Source of the DNA: JAICLV01 sp036380925
GTDB lineage: Bacteria > Actinomycetota > Actinomycetes > Acidothermales > Acidothermaceae
DNA length: 13,323 bases
NCBI GenBank assembly: GCA_036380925.1
Contig: DASVDW010000019.1
Coordinates: forward strand, 1 to 13,323
Reading direction: 5' to 3'
Positions 6,587-13,323 of this stretch are shown piece after piece. A model generated the notes under the pieces. The model saw nothing but the letters and a program-made list of their open reading frames with translations, had not been told where the DNA came from and ran no database searches. How positions within the stretch are numbered: position 1 is the stretch's first letter; the number at the start of each line of letters is the position of its first letter. The translations under genes were made by a program, and so were the position numbers.

Positions 6587-8785
6587 ATGGCCGACACAGC
6601 CACCACCGGACACCTGACCTTCCTCGGCAACGTCGGCTCATTCGTGCTGCACCACCGCAAGTGGGTGGTGCTCGGCTGGCTGGTGGTGCTGCTCGCCGGC
6701 GGGGCGGCGGCCGGCAGCTTGTCGAAGCGGCTGTCGGTCGACTTCTCGCTGCCCGGGCAGCCCGGCTACGAGACGGCGAAGAAGATCACCGCCATCTACG
6801 GCCCGAACAGCGGCACCATGGCGCCGACCGTCGCGGTCGTCACCGCCCCCGCCGGGCAGACCATCGCCGACAACGCCTCGACGATCGATCGCGGGGTGAC
6901 CGCCGCGGCGGCGACCGTCGAGGGAGCACGGGTCGTCGACTTCGCCAACAGCGACGAGCCGAGCCTCATCAGCAAAGACGGCCGGACGACGATGGCGCTG
7001 GTCTTCACGCCGATGCCACAGGCCTTCGGCGAAGATCAGATCACGCCGAACCTCACGGAGGGGCTGCGGTCGAACCTGCCGGGATACACCGTTGGCGTCA
7101 CTGGCCTGAACCAGCTCGCCGCCGGCGGCGACAGCCAAGGGCCCGGCGTGCTCGTCGAGACGCTCATCGGCGCCGCCGGCGCGCTCGCCGTCCTCGCTTT
7201 CGTGTTCGCGTCCGTGCTCGCCCTGGTGCCGATGGCGATCGCCGCGGTGTCGATCCTCGCCACCTTCTTGGTGGTGCTCGGCCTCACCTACCTGACCGAC
7301 GTGTCGTTCATCGTGCAGTTCCTCGTCGCCTTGGTCGGGCTCGGCATCGCGATCGACTACAGCCTGTTGCTCGTCACCCGCTGGCGCGAGGAGCGCGATC
7401 GCGGGGCGACGAACGACCGCGCCGTCATCCGCGCCGTCGAAACCGCCGGCCACACCGTCGCCGTCTCCGGCCTCACCGTGGCGATCGGCCTCCTGGCATT
7501 GGTGGTGTTGCCGGTTCCCGGTCTGCGCAGCGTCGGCATCGGCGGCATCCTGATCCCGCTGGTCTCGATCGCCGTCGTGTTGACCCTGCTGCCGGCGATT
7601 CTCGGCGGCATCGGGCCGCGCGTCGACTGGCCGCGGCTGCGGCACGAGAAGGACGCCAGCCGGGGCTGGTCGAAGTGGGCGGCCGTGATCGTGCGCCGCC
7701 GGTTCGCCGCCATCGCGGTGTCGGTCGTCGCCCTCGCGGTCTGCGTCATCCCGCTGTTCGACCTCAAGGTCGGCGAAACCGGCCCGCAGGCGCTGGCCAA
7801 GACCGGGCCGGCCCGGGTTGCCTACGAGCAGCTGGTCGACGCCGGGCTGCCCGCCGGCGCGTTGACCCCGATCGAGGTGCTGACGACGTCCGGCGCGGCG
7901 GACGGCGTGAAAGCCAAGCTGTCGGCCGTCGACGGGATCGAGTCGGTGACGGTGGCGCCCGCCGCGCAGGCGCGCCAACCCGGGTACGCCGAAATCGTCG
8001 CGTTGCCAACGCACGAGACGGTCAACAACGTGACGCTGGCGCCGGTGCACGACGCCAAGCAGGCTCTCGAGGGCGAGTCGGGCGTCATCGGCGTGACCGG
8101 CCGAGGTCCGATCCAGCAGGACTACTCGCACGCGGTCTTCGGCAACTTCCCGCTGATGTTCGCGCTGATCGCGCTGGCCACCTTTGTGCTGCTGGTGCGG
8201 GCGTTCCGGTCGCTGCTGCTCGCCATCAAGGCGGTGATCCTCAACCTGGTGTCACTTGGCGCGACGTTCGGCCTCATCACCTGGTTCTGGCAAGAGGGCC
8301 ACGGCTCGGAGGCGATCTTCAACATCCCGGCCACCGGTGCGCTGACGTTTTGGATTCCGCTGATGGTGTTCGCCTTCTTGTTCGGGTTGTCGATGGACTA
8401 CGAGGTGTTCATCCTCAGCCGGATGCGCGAGGAATACGACGCCACCGGATCGACCAACGTCGCCGTCATCGAGGGTGTGGGTCGCACCGGGCGGCTGGTG
8501 ACCAGCGCGGCGCTCATCTTGTTCCTCGCGTTCGCCTCGCTGGCATCCGCGCCGAACACCGACATCAAGGTGCTGGCCACCGCCCTCGGCGCCGGAATCC
8601 TGCTCGACGCCACGATCGTGCGCGCCTTGCTCGTCCCCGCGTTGGTCGTCGCGTTCGGCCGGTACAACTGGTACCTGCCGAACTGGATGGCGAAGGTGTT
8701 GCGGGTGGAGCCGTCACCGCTGCCACCGGCGGCGCCGGCGCCGCGCGAGCGGCCGCTGGTGACCGCGGGATACCCGGGCGACTAG
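6587..8785 (+). CDS. MMPL/RND-superfamily membrane exporter
   Basis: A 732-residue inner-membrane transporter of the MMPL family, expected to export lipids or hydrophobic compounds using the proton gradient. The layout is the usual duplicated one: TM1 at about 26-44; an extracytoplasmic porter domain at about 45-187, opening with DFSLPGQPGYE; five membrane segments between 190 and 342; TM7 at 370-390; a second porter domain at about 391-520; and five more segments between 522 and 690. Two Asp-Tyr pairs in membrane segments, Asp257-Tyr258 (GLGIAIDYSLLLVTRW) and Asp604-Tyr605 (FGLSMDYEVFILSRMREE), match the proton-relay pairs known from MmpL3. The tail (710-732) is Pro/Ala-rich and probably cytoplasmic. 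The ATG at 6587 has GAAAGG ahead (6571-6576); the ATG at 6582 is out of frame. Its substrate cannot be read from the sequence. Divergence from the two-component genes suggests control by them. Confidence 0.94.
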   Translation: MADTATTGHLTFLGNVGSFVLHHRKWVVLGWLVVLLAGGAAAGSLSKRLSVDFSLPGQPGYETAKKITAIYGPNSGTMAPTVAVVTAPAGQTIADNASTIDRGVTAAAATVEGARVVDFANSDEPSLISKDGRTTMALVFTPMPQAFGEDQITPNLTEGLRSNLPGYTVGVTGLNQLAAGGDSQGPGVLVETLIGAAGALAVLAFVFASVLALVPMAIAAVSILATFLVVLGLTYLTDVSFIVQFLVALVGLGIAIDYSLLLVTRWREERDRGATNDRAVIRAVETAGHTVAVSGLTVAIGLLALVVLPVPGLRSVGIGGILIPLVSIAVVLTLLPAILGGIGPRVDWPRLRHEKDASRGWSKWAAVIVRRRFAAIAVSVVALAVCVIPLFDLKVGETGPQALAKTGPARVAYEQLVDAGLPAGALTPIEVLTTSGAADGVKAKLSAVDGIESVTVAPAAQARQPGYAEIVALPTHETVNNVTLAPVHDAKQALEGESGVIGVTGRGPIQQDYSHAVFGNFPLMFALIALATFVLLVRAFRSLLLAIKAVILNLVSLGATFGLITWFWQEGHGSEAIFNIPATGALTFWIPLMVFAFLFGLSMDYEVFILSRMREEYDATGSTNVAVIEGVGRTGRLVTSAALILFLAFASLASAPNTDIKVLATALGAGILLDATIVRALLVPALVVAFGRYNWYLPNWMAKVLRVEPSPLPPAAPAPRERPLVTAGYPGD

Positions 8786-9900
8786 CGCTCCTCGTCGTCC
8801 GACTTGTTCGACGCGCCGGCCATCTTGCGCACCTGGTCGGCGAACCAGTTGCCGAGGTTGACCGTGCCGCCGCCGACGTCGCGCAAGAACTTGAACAGCG
8901 GGTCGGGAGAGTTGTCGAAGCTGTGCTTGTACGACGCGGCGGCGGCCTTCACCTCGTCGACGAACGAGGTGCGCGGGTCGTCAGCGCGGTTGGGATACAC
9001 GCCGGACAGGATCCGCTCGTACTCCCCCGACTCGACCCAGCGCTTGATCTCTAGCGCGCGCAGCACGGCAAACGGGTGGGTGGCGTTCATCAGGTTGAGG
9101 ATGCGGATGACGCCCTCCCGCGCGTCACCGGTCGACTCGTACTCCTCGGCTTGGGCGAGGAACGCCTGCAGGTCCATGTCGGCGACCCGGGCGCCGCCCG
9201 CGGTCTTCATGTGCACCCGCGTCACGGCGGCGGGATCCTGGCTCACCAACAGGCCCGCGCGGTCGCAGGACAGCTCCGCCTTGCGGTACCACTCCTTGAG
9301 CGCCATCACAATCGCGCGCAAACCCAGATTCCCCAGGGGGATGAAGGTTCCGACCCCGCTGATCCGCATCAGCGTGAACAGCACCGAGCTGTACAGCGCG
9401 TGGCCGGACAGCACGTGCCCGAGCTCGTGGCCCAGCACGACGCGCAGCTCGTCGTCGTCCAGCAAATCAAGCGTGCCGGTGCTGACGACGACGAACGGGT
9501 GGTCGAGACCGAGGGTCCAGGCGTTGACCATCGGGTCTTGGCTGACATACAGCTCAGGCGGCTTGTCGATGTCGAGGACCCGCGCGGCGTCGAGAAAAGC
9601 GGCGTGCACGCCCGCGAACTGCCGTTCGTCGACGCGCACCGCCGAGCCGAGGAAGATCATGCGCAGCCGGCGTTCGCTGAAGAAGCCGAACATGCCTTTG
9701 ATGAGGACGTCGAAGCCGGGCACCGAGCGGAGCGCGACCAGCGCCGCGCGATCCGCCGGATGCTCGTAGGCGCGTGAGCTGATCCCGGGAAACGCGGTGC
9801 GCTGCGTGCGCGTCGTGGCCCGGGCCACCGGCCTGCTGGACGACGCGGCGCGCTTGCGCGGCCGGGCGCCGTCGTCGGCCGGTCCCCCAGACTCTGCCAT
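8782..9900 (-). CDS. M48-family zinc metallopeptidase (HtpX-like fold)
   Basis: A 372-residue protease with the gluzincin motif HELGH (158-162; His158, Glu159, His162) and the third zinc ligand Glu209 in KAELSCDRAG. Other stretches typical of the actinobacterial M48 group are FPGISSRAYEHPADRAAL (37-54), ELYVSQDPMVNAWTLG, PFVVVSTGTLDLL and NATHPFAVLRALEIKRW (272-288). Hydrophobic segments at about 171-200 may attach it to the membrane. The first 35 residues are basic and low in complexity, so the true start might lie later, although a TAGCGT box 7 bases before the ATG at 9900 supports this one. It is longer than HtpX (about 290) and lacks HtpX's N-terminal membrane pair, so I do not use that name. 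It ends in the same CTAG as the convergent exporter gene. Its substrates are unknown; membrane or envelope protein quality control is a guess. Confidence 0.9.
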   Translation of the reverse strand: MAESGGPADDGARPRKRAASSSRPVARATTRTQRTAFPGISSRAYEHPADRAALVALRSVPGFDVLIKGMFGFFSERRLRMIFLGSAVRVDERQFAGVHAAFLDAARVLDIDKPPELYVSQDPMVNAWTLGLDHPFVVVSTGTLDLLDDDELRVVLGHELGHVLSGHALYSSVLFTLMRISGVGTFIPLGNLGLRAIVMALKEWYRKAELSCDRAGLLVSQDPAAVTRVHMKTAGGARVADMDLQAFLAQAEEYESTGDAREGVIRILNLMNATHPFAVLRALEIKRWVESGEYERILSGVYPNRADDPRTSFVDEVKAAAASYKHSFDNSPDPLFKFLRDVGGGTVNLGNWFADQVRKMAGASNKSDDEER

Positions 9901-9907
9901 GTCCGCC

Positions 9908-9913
9908 ACGCTA
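9908..9913 (-). promoter_or_regulatory. Candidate -10 box for a leaderless M48 peptidase transcript
   Basis: TAGCGT (fits TANNNT) ends 7 bases before the ATG at 9900. Only a weak GGCGGA is available as ribosome site, and it directly abuts the start. Confidence 0.4.
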
Positions 9914-9954
9914 CGCCTCGCGCGGCGAACGCGCAGGAGACACATAGAACTCAC

Positions 9955-9983
9955 CAAATCGCCACTGTCGGAGGGCGACTTTG
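9955..9983. repeat. Imperfect inverted repeat in the M48-S53 intergenic region
   Basis: CAAATCGCC (9955-9963) faces GGCGACTTTG (9974-9983) across 10 bases. The arms pair over 9 positions with one bulged base. It may be an operator or a hairpin, or chance. Confidence 0.3.
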
Positions 9984-9991
9984 TCCGGTGA

Positions 9992-10008
9992 GTCTTGCCA
10001 CGCAAGAC
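9992..10008. promoter_or_regulatory. Perfect 7-bp-arm palindrome upstream of the S53 peptidase gene
   Basis: GTCTTGC and GCAAGAC flank a CAC centre, giving a 17-base dyad 68 bases before the peptidase ATG. The size and symmetry suit a dimeric repressor site. As RNA it would form a stable small hairpin in the leader if transcription starts upstream. Confidence 0.45.
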
Positions 10009-10066
10009 CAACCCCGCGCGGTGCGAACGACCGGCGCGAGGATCCCGCAGTCGCCAGAAACGTCTT

Positions 10067-10072
10067 GGGAGG
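10067..10072 (+). promoter_or_regulatory. Ribosome binding site of the S53 peptidase
   Basis: GGGAGG, 4 bases before the ATG at 10077; spacing is short but acceptable. It decides against the in-frame TTG at 9981. Its first G is also the last base of a GTCTTG that could pair with the palindrome arm upstream. Confidence 0.65.
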
Positions 10073-10076
10073 TTCT

Positions 10077-12110
10077 ATGCGCCACCGAACACAGTGGTTC
10101 GCCGCCGGCGCGGCAGTGAGTTGCGTCGTGGGTCTCAGCGCGTACGGCGGGGTGGCCGGCGCGGCGCCGAACGGCCGCGCCACACTCAACGGCAGTCATC
10201 CGGCATGGGCCACTCCGGCTCACATGAAAGCCGCCACGCCGTCGGCGGCGCAAATCGGTTTCCGGGTCTACCTCGGTTGGCGCGGCGACCCCGCGGCCCT
10301 CGCCCGCGCGGTGTCGACGCCAGGGAATGCCGCCTACGGCAAGTACCTCACCGCAGCGCAGTTCCGCTCGCAGTTCGCCCCCTCAGCGTCCGACGTCGCC
10401 GCGGTGAAGACGTGGCTGCGCAGCCAGGGATTCACCGTCGACTACACGCCGTCGAACAACCTCTACGTCGCGGCTGAGGGAACCGTCGCGCAGGCGGAGG
10501 CCGCGTTTGGCACGACCCTGAACGAGTACTCGGTGGCGGGCGCGACGTTGCGCGCGCCGGCAGCCGACGTGTCGGTGCCGTCGTCGTTGCCGCGCATACA
10601 GGCCGTGCTCGGTCTCGACGAGTCCGGCTACCTCGTGCACACCGACCACGTGGTGTCCGACGCGCCGCCGCCGGCCGCGTTCGTCAACGGTGGTCCCTGC
10701 TCGGCGTACTGGGCGCAGGACACGACGGCCAACACGCAGGAACCGACGCCGCTCAAGGCGACGTCGACGATCACCTCGCCGTCCGCCGTCACGCTGCCAG
10801 ACGCGTACGACACGGGGCCGACTCCCTTCGCCCCATGTGGCTACACGCCCGCTCAGCTACGCGGCGCTTACGGTCTGAGCAGCTCCGACACCGGCGCGGG
10901 CCAGACGGTCGCCATCATCGACGCGTACGCGTCGCCGACGATCGTCCAAGACGTCAATCAGTACTTCGCAAACCACGGCGGCTCGCTGTTCCCGCCCCTG
11001 ACCAAGGCGAACTTCACCCAGGTCGTGGCGCCTGGCACCTACCGCGTGCCGGAAAACAACAGGCAGGACCCGCAAGGCTGGTACGGCGAGGAAACGCTCG
11101 ACGTCGAAGCAGTTCACACGATGGCCCCGAGCGCGCACATCGTCTACGTCGGCGCCCCGAACAACTATCAGGACCTCGACGCGGCGCTGAACCACGTCGT
11201 CGACCGGCAGTTGGCCACCATCGTGACCAACTCGTACGGCTGGTCGAGTGAGGCGCTGCCTCCGGGTTACATCAAGCCGTACTACGACATCATGCAACAG
11301 GCGGTTGCCGAAGGAATCGGCGTGTACTTCTCGTCCGGCGACAATGGCGACGAGACCGGGGGCAGCGGTGACCTGTCGGCGGCGACGCCCGACTGGCCGG
11401 CGTCGTCCGACCTGGTCACGGCGGTCGGCGGCACCTCGCTCGCGGTCGACGCGAGCAACGCCCGCGTCGGCGAATGGGGTTGGGAGACCGGCAAGTCCAG
11501 CCTCGCCGGAACCACCGCGAACAACCTGTCGTGGAAGCCGGCGCCGCCCGGCGCGTACCTGTACGGCTCCGGCGGCGGCACCAGCCGCATCTTCGCCCAA
11601 CCGTGGTACCAGGCGGGCGTGGTGCCGAGCTCGATGTCGCAGATCTACGGCAACGCGACGCCGATGCGGGTGATCCCAGACGTCTCGGCGCTGGGCGACC
11701 CCAACACCGGCATGCTCATCGGCGAGACGCAGACCTTCCCGGACGGCACGGCGAAGTACAGCGAGTACCGCATCGGCGGGACGAGCCTCGCGTCACCGCT
11801 GTTCGCCGGAGTCATGGCCGACGTGCAAGCCTCCCGCGGCAGCGTCATCGGCTTCGCGAACCCGCTGTTGTACGGCGCGACATCGGCGTACAACGACATC
11901 GTGCCGGTCTCCAAGCTGGCCGTCGTCCGCAGCGATTTCGCGAACCTGGTCGACGCGTCTAACGGCTATGTGGCGTCGGTTCGCTCCATCGACGACAACG
12001 CGCCGCTGACGATCCACACGGCAGCTGGGTACGACGACGTCACGGGTCTGGGTTCGCCGGGCACCGGCTTCGTCTCAACCATGGCTAGCGCCACGCCGCT
12101 GGCGCCATAA
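10077..12110 (+). CDS. Secreted S53 serine-carboxyl peptidase (sedolisin/kumamolisin type) with propeptide
   Basis: A 677-residue preproenzyme, expected to be exported, to remove its own propeptide at low pH and then to degrade proteins outside the cell. The signal peptide has a basic start (MRHR), a hydrophobic core and an AGA-type cleavage site near residue 30. The activation propeptide spans about 42-190 (FRVYLGWRGDPAALARAV, YGKYLTAAQFRSQFAPS). The catalytic domain starts near 255 with all key residues: Glu338 and Asp342 in GEETLDVEAVHTMAPSAH, the oxyanion Asp422 in SSGDNGD, and Ser570 in GGTSLASPLFAG. The calcium site is GYDDVTGLGSPG (651-662). Outside the signal peptide the only cysteines are Cys208 and Cys254, a likely disulfide between linker and catalytic domain. 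The length fits the family and no C-terminal anchor is seen. The gene stands alone, with a GC hairpin after its stop. Confidence 0.95.
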   Translation: MRHRTQWFAAGAAVSCVVGLSAYGGVAGAAPNGRATLNGSHPAWATPAHMKAATPSAAQIGFRVYLGWRGDPAALARAVSTPGNAAYGKYLTAAQFRSQFAPSASDVAAVKTWLRSQGFTVDYTPSNNLYVAAEGTVAQAEAAFGTTLNEYSVAGATLRAPAADVSVPSSLPRIQAVLGLDESGYLVHTDHVVSDAPPPAAFVNGGPCSAYWAQDTTANTQEPTPLKATSTITSPSAVTLPDAYDTGPTPFAPCGYTPAQLRGAYGLSSSDTGAGQTVAIIDAYASPTIVQDVNQYFANHGGSLFPPLTKANFTQVVAPGTYRVPENNRQDPQGWYGEETLDVEAVHTMAPSAHIVYVGAPNNYQDLDAALNHVVDRQLATIVTNSYGWSSEALPPGYIKPYYDIMQQAVAEGIGVYFSSGDNGDETGGSGDLSAATPDWPASSDLVTAVGGTSLAVDASNARVGEWGWETGKSSLAGTTANNLSWKPAPPGAYLYGSGGGTSRIFAQPWYQAGVVPSSMSQIYGNATPMRVIPDVSALGDPNTGMLIGETQTFPDGTAKYSEYRIGGTSLASPLFAGVMADVQASRGSVIGFANPLLYGATSAYNDIVPVSKLAVVRSDFANLVDASNGYVASVRSIDDNAPLTIHTAAGYDDVTGLGSPGTGFVSTMASATPLAP

Positions 12111-12115
12111 GTAGG

Positions 12116-12159
12116 GCCGGTTGGGCGGCGCGGGAAACTCGCTCGCGCCGCCGGCCGGC
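12116..12159. terminator. GC-rich hairpin between convergent genes, likely bidirectional terminator
   Basis: GGCGGCGCG (12124-12132) and CGCGCCGCC (12144-12152) form perfect 9-bp arms around an 11-base loop. GCCGG (12116-12120) and CCGGC (12155-12159) extend the stem by 5 bp beyond a small internal loop. It fills the 48-base gap between the S53 stop and the stop of the facing flavoprotein gene. No T-run follows on either strand, as is common for actinobacterial terminators. Confidence 0.65.
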
Positions 12160-13226
12160 TACAGCTGCGACCGCTCGCTCCAGCGGCGCAACGTCGCGGC
12201 CCGCCCAGCCGCGGTTTGCGCCTGCACCAAAAGGAAAAGCGCCTCTCTCGCCTTGCGCTGGGCGGGATGGGCGCGACCCATCGCCGGGCCCGAGTTGGCC
12301 GCCACCGCGGCGGTGGTGACGGCGATGAGCACGTCGAGAGCCTCCGCCCGGGCGGCGAGCCGAGCGCTGACGTCGGCGCTCGCAGCGTCGGCCAACGCGT
12401 ACGCGCGCGCTCGCACGTCGTCCAATCGCGCGCACCACACGTCGGCGGCCCGGATGGCTTCGGGCTCCTTGCGGCGGACGCCGGTCTCGCGCAGCAGCGC
12501 GAGCGCCGAGCGTCCGACGCCGAAGACGGCCGGGTTCGCGTTGGCGCTGGTCTCGCCGTCGGCGGCGAGCCACTCCTCGACCGGCTGCACGAGCACGACG
12601 TCGCCGTCGTCGACGTCCACTGCGTCGACGCGCAGGACGACGGTCTGCGCCGCGTCGAGCGCCGACGTGCGCAGCTTGGCCTTGGCGGTCAGCCCGGCGC
12701 CCTCGCGGGCGCCGACGACCCCGAACACCACCCGGTCGTCGTCCGTGACGCCGGCGACGAACGCGACGTCGTTCAGCCCCCAGCCGGTGTAGTAGGGCGC
12801 GGCGCCGTCGAACCGCCAACCGGTTGCCGTTTTGGTCGCGGTGACCGCCCGCTCTGGAAACCGGCGCAGGTGCGAGAACGCGATGCCCGCGACCAATTCG
12901 CCCGACGCCAACTTCGGCAGGTAGCGGCGTGCGGCGGGTGTGTCCGGACTCGCCGCCAGCATCCGCACCGGCGAGTGATGCTGCGCCTGCACGAACCAGG
13001 TGGCGGCGTCGGCGCCGGCCAGGATCTCGGTCACCTCTCGCAGCACGGGAACGCCGGCTGCGGCGCCGCCGGCGCTCGTCGGCGCCACCACGCCAAGCAG
13101 CCCAGCGCGGGCGATCGCGTCGAGGTGGCTGCGCGGAACGCCGCTCTCGTCGACGTCGGCCGCGGCGGGCGCGAGAACGCTTGCCGCCAGCTCACCGGCC
13201 GCCGTCACGAGTGGGTGATCGCTCAC
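12159..13226 (-). CDS. Acyl-CoA-dehydrogenase-like flavoprotein, lacking an obvious catalytic Glu
   Basis: A 355-residue protein with the acyl-CoA dehydrogenase order of domains. A helical N-terminal part (1-110) includes AIARAGLLGVVAPTSAGG and a tract ending RRYLPKLASGELVAGIAFSH. A central beta domain (about 115-215) includes TKTATGWRFDGAAPYYTGWG and KLRTSALDAAQTVVLRV. A C-terminal helical domain (about 225-345) contains NSGPAMGRAHPAQRKAREAL and ends LVQAQTAAGRAATL. The C-terminal catalytic Glu segment of true acyl-CoA dehydrogenases is not visible. The protein thus resembles the flavin-dependent HpaB/DszC-like branch (Acyl-CoA_dh_2), which may act as oxygenase or reductase. FAD or FMN binding is expected but not proven. 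The GTG at 13226 has a TAGGTT box 6 bases ahead and no ribosome site, suggesting a leaderless mRNA. It faces the S53 gene across a terminator; its pathway is unknown. Confidence 0.82.
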   Translation of the reverse strand: MSDHPLVTAAGELAASVLAPAAADVDESGVPRSHLDAIARAGLLGVVAPTSAGGAAAGVPVLREVTEILAGADAATWFVQAQHHSPVRMLAASPDTPAARRYLPKLASGELVAGIAFSHLRRFPERAVTATKTATGWRFDGAAPYYTGWGLNDVAFVAGVTDDDRVVFGVVGAREGAGLTAKAKLRTSALDAAQTVVLRVDAVDVDDGDVVLVQPVEEWLAADGETSANANPAVFGVGRSALALLRETGVRRKEPEAIRAADVWCARLDDVRARAYALADAASADVSARLAARAEALDVLIAVTTAAVAANSGPAMGRAHPAQRKAREALFLLVQAQTAAGRAATLRRWSERSQL

Positions 13227-13232
13227 CGCGCC

Positions 13233-13238
13233 AACCTA
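13233..13238 (-). promoter_or_regulatory. Candidate -10 box for a leaderless flavoprotein transcript
   Basis: TAGGTT (fits TANNNT) ends 6 bases before the GTG at 13226. No clear -35 element is seen. The short space to the divergent gene starting near 13303 means both promoters are packed into about 76 bases. Confidence 0.45.
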
Positions 13239-13302
13239 ACGCCACCCACAATCGGCGGGTCGGACAAGTCGCCGGTCGGCGGCGACCGGGAGAATGGCGG
13301 GC

Positions 13303-13323
13303 ATGGCACGACGAACCGCAACC
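13303..13323 (+). CDS. Start of an unidentified gene, cut by the window edge
   Basis: Only about seven codons are visible (MARRTAT) from the ATG at 13303, which has GGGAG about 10 bases ahead (13288-13292). An in-frame ATG at 13294 would add three residues but would abut that site. The frame is open to the end. The product cannot be named; it would be divergent from the flavoprotein gene and might share its control region. Confidence 0.35.

Noticed and set aside
6638..8131. A minus-strand open frame of about 497 codons opposite the exporter
   Set aside because: It is an Asp/Arg/His-rich shadow of the exporter's codons with no recognisable domain or ribosome site.
6661..9054. A very long plus-strand open frame of about 797 codons overlapping the exporter gene
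   Set aside because: It is the shifted frame of the exporter gene, very rich in Arg/Gly/Ala/Asp without any domain, and it runs on into the convergent peptidase gene. GC-rich DNA produces such frames.
9981..10076. Earlier TTG start for the S53 peptidase
   Set aside because: It would put 32 polar residues before a textbook signal peptide, and the palindrome would lie in the coding region. The ATG at 10077 has GGGAGG ahead.
1..13323. CRISPR arrays, tRNA or rRNA genes, insertion sequences, phage attachment sites
   Set aside because: No spaced direct-repeat arrays, cloverleaf-like segments, transposase motifs or terminal inverted repeats were seen on reading both strands; the reading was by eye, so a covariance-model scan would be the firm test.

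Overview
The window is a gene-dense stretch of a very GC-rich chromosome. Its proteins (DUF5998, a DesK/NarL-type two-component pair, an MMPL exporter with two Asp-Tyr pairs, an actinobacterial-type M48 peptidase and a sedolisin), its frequent GTG starts and its TANNNT boxes just upstream of start codons point to an actinomycete (Actinomycetota). The genus cannot be fixed from the sequence. I see no insertion sequence, phage gene, CRISPR array, tRNA or rRNA. Every gap between genes is under 300 bases; the largest is 6341-6586.

Left half, minus strand, read from 6340 down to 1: sensor histidine kinase, NarL/LuxR response regulator, PAS-GGDEF-EAL cyclic-di-GMP enzyme, DUF5998 protein, alkaline-phosphatase-superfamily phosphodiesterase, and a two-domain rhodanese-type sulfurtransferase cut by the window edge. 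Kinase and regulator overlap by GTGA, and so do DUF5998 and the phosphodiesterase. The sulfurtransferase starts one base after the phosphodiesterase stop. The first two genes are a signalling pair and the last three look like a housekeeping unit. The cyclic-di-GMP gene sits between them with gaps of 58 and 42 bases, so it may belong to either transcript or stand alone.

Middle: an MMPL/RND-type exporter on the plus strand diverges from the kinase across 246 bases that hold a small dyad and a 10-bp tandem repeat. The arrangement suggests that the two-component system controls the exporter. The exporter gene ends in the same CTAG tetranucleotide that ends the convergent M48 metallopeptidase gene (minus strand).

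Right: the M48 gene diverges from a secreted S53 peptidase (sedolisin/kumamolisin type) with signal peptide, propeptide and complete catalytic set. The 176-base gap contains a perfect 7-bp-arm palindrome. The S53 gene converges on an acyl-CoA-dehydrogenase-like flavoprotein gene, with a strong GC hairpin between them. A divergent gene just begins at the right edge.

This looks like ordinary core or near-core actinobacterial chromosome, with no clear sign of a new defence, mobile or biosynthetic system. The points worth a second look are the shrunken GAF-like linker in the cyclic-di-GMP enzyme, the DUF5998-phosphodiesterase-sulfurtransferase unit, the candidate operators between kinase and exporter, the possible alternative RNA pairing upstream of the S53 gene, and the apparent leaderless promoters.
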